Assembly (NCBI GenBank): GCA_024330215.1
Contig: JANDLU010000003.1
Span: 57,074-121,073 of the forward strand
DNA length: 64,000 bases
Direction of reading: 5' to 3'
Source of the DNA: Candidatus Gaiellasilicea maunaloa
GTDB taxonomy: Bacteria > Actinomycetota > Thermoleophilia > Gaiellales > Gaiellaceae
Shown: in pieces, positions 58,725 through 64,000 of the stretch
Layout of the letters: each line of letters begins with the position of its first letter
How positions within the stretch are numbered: the first letter of the stretch is position 1
Translations under genes and position numbers: made by a program
Notes under the pieces: generated by a model
Databases searched by the model: none
The model's input: the letters and a program-made list of their open reading frames with translations, nothing else
What the model was told of the DNA's origin: nothing

Positions 58725-59657
58725 TCAGGCGAGCACGCCCATCGAGCGGAACTTCTGCCGCCGCCGCGCCCGCAGCTCGGCCTGTGGAACGCCCTCGAGG
58801 CCGTCGAAGGCGTCTGCGAGCGCCGCTCCGAGCAGCCTCGCCGCCTCGTCGTGGCTCTCGTGCGCACCGCCCACGGGCTCGGGGACGATCCCGTCGATCA
58901 CGCCGAGCTCGAGGCAATGGGCGGCGTCTGGCTTGAAGGCCGCCGCTGCCTTCTGCCGCTCGCCGGCGTCGCGCCAGAGGATCGCTGCGCAACCCTCGGG
59001 CGAGATCACCGAGTAGATCGCGTTCTCCTGCATGAGGACGGTGTCGGCGAGCGCGATCGCGACCGCACCCCCGGAGCCGCCCTCGCCGATGATGCACGCC
59101 ACCGTCGGCACCTTCAACCGCGCCATCGCGGCCTGCGAGCGGGCGATCGCGCCGCCCTGGCCATGCTGCTCGGCCGCGACTCCCGGGTAGGCGCCGGGCG
59201 TGTCCACGAAAGTCGCGAGCGGGCAGCCGTGGCGCTCGGCGATCTCCATCACCCGCATCGCCTTCCGGTAGCCCTCCGGATAGGCCATCCCGAAATTCCG
59301 GTTCGACCGCTCCTTGATGTCGCGGCCCTTCTGGTGCCCGACGAGCGCCAGCGTGCGGCCCTCGAGCTTGCCGATCCCGGCGACGAGCGCAGCGTCGTCG
59401 CCACGACCGCGGTCGCCGTGGAGCTCGAACCAGTCGTCGAAGAGCCGCTCCACGTAGTCGAGGGTGTACGGGCGCTCCTCGTGCCGGGCGAGCTCGACCT
59501 TGCTCCAGATCTCCTCGTCGGTCGGCTCGGCCTCGATCCGATCGATCTGCCGCTTCAGTCGCTCGAGCTCGCCGGAGAGCCGGGCGCCGCGCAGGAGGTC
59601 GAGTCCGCTCAACTTGCTCAACCGATCCCTGAGTCGAATCTCTGCATCGTTGGCCAC
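58725..59657 (-). CDS. accA: Acetyl-CoA carboxylase carboxyltransferase subunit alpha
   Basis: The 310-residue protein (GTG start) has the AccA features ELHGDRGRGDDAALVAGIGKLEGRTLALVGHQKGRD, NFGMAYPEGYRKAMRVMEIAERHGCPLATFVDTPGAYPGVAAEQHGQGGAIARS, IIGEGGSGGAVAIALADTVLMQENAIYSVISPEGCAAILWRD. With AccD it transfers carboxyl from carboxybiotin to acetyl-CoA, giving malonyl-CoA for fatty acid synthesis. It starts directly at the accD stop (GAGCGCTGAGTGG). Confidence 0.96.
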   Translation of the reverse strand: MANDAEIRLRDRLSKLSGLDLLRGARLSGELERLKRQIDRIEAEPTDEEIWSKVELARHEERPYTLDYVERLFDDWFELHGDRGRGDDAALVAGIGKLEGRTLALVGHQKGRDIKERSNRNFGMAYPEGYRKAMRVMEIAERHGCPLATFVDTPGAYPGVAAEQHGQGGAIARSQAAMARLKVPTVACIIGEGGSGGAVAIALADTVLMQENAIYSVISPEGCAAILWRDAGERQKAAAAFKPDAAHCLELGVIDGIVPEPVGGAHESHDEAARLLGAALADAFDGLEGVPQAELRARRRQKFRSMGVLA

Positions 59658-60503
59658 TCAGCGCTCCCCGAAGAGCCGCAGCAGACGCGCGAGCGTCGGG
59701 CGCAGCTCGGATCGGCGGACGATCGCGTCGACGTGTCCGAACCGGAGATTGGACTCGGCGAGGCCGAAGTCGTCGGGCAGCTTCTCCCGCGTGGTCTGGG
59801 CGACGACGCGCGGACCGGCGAATGACATCAGCGCGCCCGGCTCGGCGAGGAGGACGTCACCCAAGCTCGCGAAGCTCGCGAGCAGGCCGCCCGTCGTCGG
59901 GTGGGCCATCACGCTGAGGAGAGCGCAGCCGGACTCGTGCAGCTCCTCGACGGCGCAGACAGTCTTCGGCATCTGCATCAGCGCGAGGATTCCCTCCTGC
60001 ATCCGGGCGCCGCCCGAGGCCGAGATCGAGACGAGCGGGATTCCCGCTGCCGCCGCGCTCTCGCAGGCGCGCGCGAACTTCTCGCCCGTCACCGAGCCCA
60101 TCGAGCCGCCCATGAACGAGAAGTCCATCACCGCCAGCTCGCACGACTGCTCCTCGATCGTGGCGCTCCCGATCAGGAGCGCGTCGCCGAGCCCGGTCGC
60201 GACCTCGGCCTCCGCGAGTCGATCCTTGTAGGAGCGGAGGTCGAAGAAGTCGAGCGGGTCGGCCGATCGAAGCTCGGCGGCCTCCTCCACGAAGCTCCCG
60301 GGATCGGCGAGTTGCTCGATCCGCTTGCGCGCTTTCACCGGGAAGTGGTGGTCGCAGTGCGTGCAGACCCGGAGGGCCGCGTCGAGCTCGTCGTCGCGAA
60401 AGTGCGAGCCGCAGGTCGGGCACGTGTTCGGGTGCTTCTTCGGCGGCGGCTCCGGTGCGTGCTTGTGCTCGATGGAGACGTCGATCCTGCTTGCTTCGAC
60501 CAT
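59658..60503 (-). CDS. accD: Acetyl-CoA carboxylase carboxyltransferase subunit beta
   Basis: The 281-residue protein has the N-terminal zinc ribbon (CPTCGSHFRDDELDAALRVCTHCDHHF) and the crotonase-like core FSFMGGSMGSVTGEKFARACESAAAAGIPLVSISASGGARMQEGILALMQM, MAHPTTGGLLASFASLGDVLLAEPGALMSFAGPRVVAQT. It is the partner of accA, transcribed first. Many Actinobacteria use fused AccD-type propionyl/acetyl carboxylases, so a split AccA/AccD pair is in keeping with a deep-branching class. Confidence 0.96.
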   Translation of the reverse strand: MVEASRIDVSIEHKHAPEPPPKKHPNTCPTCGSHFRDDELDAALRVCTHCDHHFPVKARKRIEQLADPGSFVEEAAELRSADPLDFFDLRSYKDRLAEAEVATGLGDALLIGSATIEEQSCELAVMDFSFMGGSMGSVTGEKFARACESAAAAGIPLVSISASGGARMQEGILALMQMPKTVCAVEELHESGCALLSVMAHPTTGGLLASFASLGDVLLAEPGALMSFAGPRVVAQTTREKLPDDFGLAESNLRFGHVDAIVRRSELRPTLARLLRLFGER

Positions 60504-60551
60504 GCCTGATCTTAGACCTGCTCCCGCCGTCCGAGGTTGCAGAGAGGGAGG

Positions 60552-61328
60552 TCAGAGGTGGAGGGCGGCGCAGAGCCGCGTGAGCTTCGGCACATTCGCC
60601 GGATCGCCCACGAGGCCGGAGAGCCCGGCACCCGCCACGGTCGAGCTGACCGCGATCGAGCGCAGCAGCTCCTCGAGCTCGGCGAGCCGGAACCCGTTCG
60701 GCTCGGGCATGAAGACTGCGAGCTCGTCCGGCTCGACCGAGTCGCCGTCGAGTGCGACGTACACGGCACCCGTACCTCCGAGCGCCCGCTCGACCGCCCC
60801 GTCGCCCGTGTGGAGCCCCGAGGTCGCGATGAACTCGACCTCGGCCGGGTCGAGGTTCCGCGCACCGACGAGCGCGACGTTCGCGGGCTCGATCGCGCCG
60901 TCGTCGAGCAGCAGCCGCAACGGCATCCCCCAGGCATTCCCGGACGGCGAGCCGGCTGGAGTGTTCAGGTCACCGTGCGCGTCGATCCAGACGACGGCGA
61001 GCGGCTCCTCGCCCGACGCAAGTCGCTCGATCGCTCCCATGTGCGCGCAGCAGCAGCCGCCGAGGACGAGCGGGCGGTCGGGAAGCTCGGCTGCGACCAT
61101 CAGCGTCTGCTCGGCGAGCGAGGAGGCCTCGACGACGCCCGTCTCGGGATAGGGAAGCTCGAGCCACGCGGCCTCGACCATCGCTTCGCCGCCGTCTCCC
61201 CACGCGCGCGGGACACGCACGAGCCCGGCAGCGAACTCGCGGCCGCACGAGTGGCACTGGTACTCGGGGCCGATCGCGACCGCGGTGAGCGTCCGACAAT
61301 CGGGACAGCGGGCGCGAAGGCGGCTCAC
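60552..61328 (-). CDS. Arginase/ureohydrolase-fold protein with N-terminal zinc ribbon
   Basis: The 258-residue protein begins with a zinc ribbon (CPDCRTLTAVAIGPEYQCHSCGREF), then an arginase fold: LVLGGCCCAHMGAIERL, AVVWIDAHGDLNTP (DAHxD metal motif), AVYVALDGDSVEPDE. The first metal motif, normally GGDHS, is replaced by GGCCCAH, so the ligand set or substrate differs from arginase and agmatinase. It is last in an operon with the double GNAT and HAD genes (GTGA overlap with GNAT). A guanidino or related amide hydrolase is likely; the substrate is open. Confidence 0.8.
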   Translation of the reverse strand: MSRLRARCPDCRTLTAVAIGPEYQCHSCGREFAAGLVRVPRAWGDGGEAMVEAAWLELPYPETGVVEASSLAEQTLMVAAELPDRPLVLGGCCCAHMGAIERLASGEEPLAVVWIDAHGDLNTPAGSPSGNAWGMPLRLLLDDGAIEPANVALVGARNLDPAEVEFIATSGLHTGDGAVERALGGTGAVYVALDGDSVEPDELAVFMPEPNGFRLAELEELLRSIAVSSTVAGAGLSGLVGDPANVPKLTRLCAALHL

Positions 61329-62284
61329 GTCCGGAGCTCCCGCGCATCCTCGCGCGTCGGCTCACGAGCTGCACGCAACTCCTTCTCGTAGACGATCGCA
61401 TGCCAGAGCGTCCGCATTCCGGCGCGTTCGTAGACTCGGGTCGCGCCGGTCGGGCTCTCGGCATCGACGCCCAGGCCGACCTTGCGCTCGCCTCGGCGAA
61501 AGAACTCGGCGAACGCGGTCGTAAGGAGCGCCTCCGCGATCCCGCGGCGCCGGTAGGCCGGCCGCACGCCGAGCACGTCCACCCAGCCCTGATCGGGGTC
61601 ACGACGCTGCTCGCCGAAGACGAGACCCGCGATCTCCTCGCCGTCCGCGGCGACCCACCAGAGCGTTGGGTCGAACGTCTCGCGCCCGAACCACTTCTTC
61701 TCCCACTCCTGCCAGGGAGTCGGGCGATGCTCCCAATGGCCGGCGAACGACTCTTGGTGGGCGGCGTGGTAGGTGCGCGCCTCGTCGGGATGACGGTATG
61801 GGCGGATCTCGATCCCGGGCACCGCGGCGGGCACCGGCGCCTCCTCGAGCTCGATCACCATGCCACGGAATCCGCGCACCGCCTCGTAGCCGCGCTCGCG
61901 GTAGAAGCTCACCGTGAGCTCGTCCTGGTTCAGGGTCGCGTTCTGGAGATAGACCCGCTCGCCGGCCGGCACGTTCGACTCCTCCTCCTTCGCCCGCTCC
62001 TCGGTGAGGCGAACGATCTCCGAGCCGATCCCGCGGCCGCGGAGCTCCGGCTGGACGTAACCGTCCGCGTTCAGTCGGCCGCCTCTCGTCGAGAAGTCGG
62101 CATAGCCGACGACTCTGCCGTCCAGCTCGAGCACCCACGCGTCGCGCGCCAGATCGAGGTCGGCCCAGGTCTCGACGAGCTCGCTCGCCGTCCAGTCCGA
62201 GTCGCCGGCGACGGCGATGTCGGCTGCGCGCATCAGCTCGAGCACGGCGTCGAGATCGCCAGCGTCGGGCCGGCGGACGTTCAC
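61325..62284 (-). CDS. Double-GNAT acetyltransferase (mycothiol synthase MshD-like layout)
   Basis: The GTG at 62284, overlapping the HAD stop, gives 319 residues with two GNAT domains. The first covers about 1-160 (acetyl-CoA loop VQPELRGRGIGSEIVRLTEE) and the second about 165-315 (VRPAYRRRGIAEALLTTAF, VDAESPTGATRVYERAGMRTLWHAIVYEKEL). Two tandem domains of this length are the MshD plan, but many actinobacterial double-GNAT proteins have other targets. Coupled to genes on both sides. Confidence 0.82.
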   Translation of the reverse strand: MNVRRPDAGDLDAVLELMRAADIAVAGDSDWTASELVETWADLDLARDAWVLELDGRVVGYADFSTRGGRLNADGYVQPELRGRGIGSEIVRLTEERAKEEESNVPAGERVYLQNATLNQDELTVSFYRERGYEAVRGFRGMVIELEEAPVPAAVPGIEIRPYRHPDEARTYHAAHQESFAGHWEHRPTPWQEWEKKWFGRETFDPTLWWVAADGEEIAGLVFGEQRRDPDQGWVDVLGVRPAYRRRGIAEALLTTAFAEFFRRGERKVGLGVDAESPTGATRVYERAGMRTLWHAIVYEKELRAAREPTREDARELRT

Positions 62285-62952
62285 CGCGGGACGAGCTCGT
62301 CGAGCGCGCTCGGCAGACCGGAGAGATCGGGCAGCTCGACGTCCGGATCGTGCTTCGCCCTTTCGCCGAGCCGGTTGATCCACACCGTCTTGAGACCGAG
62401 CTCCTTGCTCGGCGCGATGTCGTGGAACAGGCTCGCGGCGACGTGAACGTGGTGCTCGCGATCGGCGGTGAGCTCGTCGAAGCGCTGCCAGTGTCCGTGC
62501 TCAGGCTTGTAGGAGCCGACGTCCTCGGCGACGACCACGAGGTCGAACGGGACGCCGAGCTGCTTCTGCGAGGCGGCGATCAGGTCGCGATCCGAGTTGG
62601 AGAGGATCGCGAGGCTCCAACCGCGGGTGCGAAGCTCGGCGAGCGCCTCGGGGACCTCCGGAAAGGGCGGCCAGTCCGGGAGCGACTGCGGCAGGGCGCC
62701 GCTCTCCCCCTCGGGGATCCCGTAGCCGACCTCGTTCGCGAGCCGCTCGAGCGTGAGCGTCAGCACCTCGGCATAGGAGCGGTAGCGCTCGGCCTGGACC
62801 TCGGGCTCGAGCTCGTGGAAGCGGCGCAGGAGCTCCGGCGCCTGCTCCGCACCCCCGATCTCGGAACCCCAGAGACGCTCGAGCACGCCGCCGATCCCGG
62901 CGTTCCAGTCGATCAGCGTGCCATAGCAGTCGAAGGTGGCCCAACGGGACAT
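62281..62952 (-). CDS. HAD-superfamily hydrolase, haloacid dehalogenase type II-like
   Basis: The 223-residue protein has motif I with the nucleophile (WATFDCYGTLIDWNAGI), motif II (SLAILSNSDRDLIAASQKQLG), motif III lysine (DVGSYKPEHGHWQ) and motif IV (VAASLFHDIAPSKELGLKTVWINR). The FDCYGTLIDW and HVAASLFHD blocks are those of type II haloacid dehalogenase-like proteins; phosphatase activity is also possible. It is the first gene of the HAD-GNAT-arginase operon. Confidence 0.9.
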   Translation of the reverse strand: MSRWATFDCYGTLIDWNAGIGGVLERLWGSEIGGAEQAPELLRRFHELEPEVQAERYRSYAEVLTLTLERLANEVGYGIPEGESGALPQSLPDWPPFPEVPEALAELRTRGWSLAILSNSDRDLIAASQKQLGVPFDLVVVAEDVGSYKPEHGHWQRFDELTADREHHVHVAASLFHDIAPSKELGLKTVWINRLGERAKHDPDVELPDLSGLPSALDELVPR

Positions 62953-62975
62953 GCGAGGAGCTTACTGTCAGCCTG

Positions 62976-63449
62976 ATGCGGATCGAACCGTTGCGCGAGG
63001 CCGACTGGCCCGCCGTAGTTGCCATCTTCGCGGAGGGAATCGCGACGCGGCTCGCGACCTTCGAGACCGCAGCTCCAACGTGGCAGGCGTGGGACGCGGG
63101 CCATCTCGCAGAGCATCGATTCGTAGCGTCCGACGAGACCGGCGTGGTCGCCTGGGCCGCACTCTCCCCGTACTCGCACCGGCCCGCGTACGCCGGCGTC
63201 GCCGAGGTCAGCGTCTACGTGGCCGCCGGAGCGCGCGGCCAAAGGGTCGGCCGCGCCCTCCTCGCCGCCCTTGTCGAGAGCGCGCGCACCGGCGGCCTCT
63301 GGACGCTCCAGGCGGGCATCTTTCCGGAGAACGAGGCGAGCCTCGCTCTCCATCGCTCGCTCGGCTTCCGGGAGGTCGGAGTCCGCGAGCGGATCGGCAG
63401 GCTCGGCGGCACCTGGCGAGACGTCGTCCTCCTGGAGCTACGTCTCTAG
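62976..63449 (+). CDS. GNAT acetyltransferase of the PAT (phosphinothricin acetyltransferase-like) family
   Basis: The 157-residue protein reads MRIEPLREADWPAVVAIFAEGIATRLATFETAAPTWQAWDAGHL with the acetyl-CoA loop VSVYVAAGARGQRVGRALLAALVESA and LQAGIFPENEASLALHRSLGFREVGVRERIG..GTWRDVVLLEL. These are the marks of PAT/MddA-type enzymes, which acetylate methionine sulfone/sulfoximine or amino acid analogues. It is divergent from the HAD gene by 23 bases. Confidence 0.9.
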   Translation: MRIEPLREADWPAVVAIFAEGIATRLATFETAAPTWQAWDAGHLAEHRFVASDETGVVAWAALSPYSHRPAYAGVAEVSVYVAAGARGQRVGRALLAALVESARTGGLWTLQAGIFPENEASLALHRSLGFREVGVRERIGRLGGTWRDVVLLELRL

Positions 63450-63466
63450 CCCGGTCGCCCGTTTGG

Positions 63467-64000
63467 TCACAGGGCAACCTGTCCGACGACCTCGACCGCC
63501 TCTGCGATCGCCTGCGCGAGCGGCAGCTCCCGTCCTTCGGCCTCCAGCCGGGCGAAGGCGTCCTCTCCGAGCCCGAGCTGCAGCCGAGACACGGCACGCT
63601 CGTAGCCGTTTCGCTCCTCCGGCCCGATCGGAATCCCGAGGTGCTCCAGCATCGCGATCCCCGCTCCCAGCAGCCGTGCGGCGTCGCGCTCGTGTCCGGC
63701 GACCGCCGCGAGCTCGCCGATTCCCTCCAGACAGTAGGCGATCACTTCCTTGTACCCGAGCCCGGCGCTGAGCTCCAGGCTCTCGCGCAGGCGCCGCCGC
63801 GCGTCGTCGAGACGCCCCTCGTTCAGGGCGGCTCGTCCGAGATTGTGCAGCGAGATCGACGTCTGATCCTGGTCTCCCTCGCTGCGCGCGACCGCGAGCG
63901 CCTCCTCGCCGAGCGCGCGAGCGCGGCCGTGCCTTGGGCTCAAGACCCAGCTGCGCCAGGAGTGTCCGCAGCGACGCGAGCGCCGCTTCGGCTTCACTCC
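63467..64000 (-). CDS. C-terminal part of a TPR regulatory ATPase, probably frameshifted near 63920
   Basis: The last 150 residues are TPR repeats (GEEALAVARSEGDQDQTSISLHNLGRAALNEGRLDDARRRLRESLELSAGLGYKEVIAYCLEGIGELAAVAGHERDAARLLGAG). The closing helix pair (GPEERNGYERAVSRLQLGLGEDAFARLEAEGRELPLAQAIAEA) is usual at the end of LuxR/AfsR-like NB-ATPases. Before residue about 28 this frame becomes Arg/Trp-rich, while the next frame reads EAEAALASLRTLLAQLGLEPK, suggesting a frameshift in the GC repeat near 63915-63935. The gene continues past the right edge. Confidence 0.6.
   Translation of the reverse strand, partial: GVKPKRRSRRCGHSWRSWVLSPRHGRARALGEEALAVARSEGDQDQTSISLHNLGRAALNEGRLDDARRRLRESLELSAGLGYKEVIAYCLEGIGELAAVAGHERDAARLLGAGIAMLEHLGIPIGPEERNGYERAVSRLQLGLGEDAFARLEAEGRELPLAQAIAEAVEVVGQVAL

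Overview
The window is a high-GC (roughly 70 %) stretch of bacterial chromosome. Nearly every gene is full of GAG/CTC/ATC/GCG codons, GTG starts are common, and neighbouring genes often overlap by 4-8 bases. The gene content fits an actinomycetote of the class Thermoleophilia (Gaiellales/Solirubrobacterales-like). Supporting genes are ECF42 plus DGPF proteins, a two-GNAT MshD-like acetyltransferase, an ANTAR protein, a SpoIID/LytB protein without a sporulation context, and split accA/accD. The class assignment is inference; no rRNA is present.

Layout. 1-1.4 kb: C-terminally cut PAS-GAF-PAS signalling protein, then tRNA-Lys(CTT). 1.6-5.6 kb: a four-gene + operon that best matches the WbpI-WbpA-WbpB-WbpD steps of UDP-diacetamido-uronic acid synthesis. 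5.6-11 kb: DUF1428 protein, a secreted subtilase with a SpoIID-type amidase enhancer, and a membrane Ser/Thr kinase with an outside TPR-like tail. 11-15.2 kb: complete dTDP-L-rhamnose set (rmlA, C, D, B) with a YczE-like membrane protein and a SRPBCC protein. 15.3-22.5 kb: MarR regulator with a 10-bp inverted repeat and a truncated cupin gene, a secreted clan-A glycoside hydrolase, Hsp20-Lon operon, YtxH-like protein, M23 peptidase. 22.5-25.4 kb: Zur-like regulator divergent from znuACB. 25.4-27.6 kb: half-size TauE/SafE genes and a third broken copy, set among near-identical palindromes, then otsB.

27.6-36.1 kb is a carbohydrate-uptake locus. It has a solute-binding protein, two permeases, a DUF624 protein and a MalK-type ATPase on the minus strand. 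A glycogen-debranching-type glucosidase diverges from them, followed by the frameshifted remains of a GH36 alpha-galactosidase and a LacI regulator. LacI-type operators (TGGAAnCGnTTCCA) lie in the divergent promoter region and over the lacI start codon. 36.1-38.7 kb: DHA2 exporter divergent from an HxlR regulator with well-formed overlapping promoters and a central palindrome, then a cupin. 38.8-43.1 kb: RHH antitoxin, ParE/RelE toxin and an aromatic-amino-acid decarboxylase in one overlapping minus operon; a 2H phosphoesterase between two copies of the polX 3' end; polX. 43.1 kb: a 122-bp MITE-like element.

43.2-47.2 kb: polyprenol-phosphate mannosyltransferase, thioredoxin, methyltransferase and a MrfA/Hrq1-type helicase in one overlapping operon. 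47.1-50.7 kb: manganese catalase, ANTAR protein and several small unknown proteins. 50.8-52.7 kb: two DGPF/YCII proteins with an ECF42 sigma factor. 52.9-56.2 kb: VOC protein and a multi-spanning M48 peptidase with a partner protein. 56.2-63.4 kb: LigD (PE-LIG-POL), accA-accD, then HAD dehalogenase, double GNAT and zinc-ribbon arginase-like genes in an overlapping operon, and a PAT-like acetyltransferase. The right edge holds the end of a TPR protein with a likely frameshift.

No CRISPR array, prophage, complete IS element or rRNA operon was seen. The strongest leads are the decayed LacI-controlled alpha-galactosidase locus, the palindromic repeats that sit exactly at gene breaks, the polX-end duplication around the 2H phosphoesterase, and the HxlR/DHA2 promoter region.
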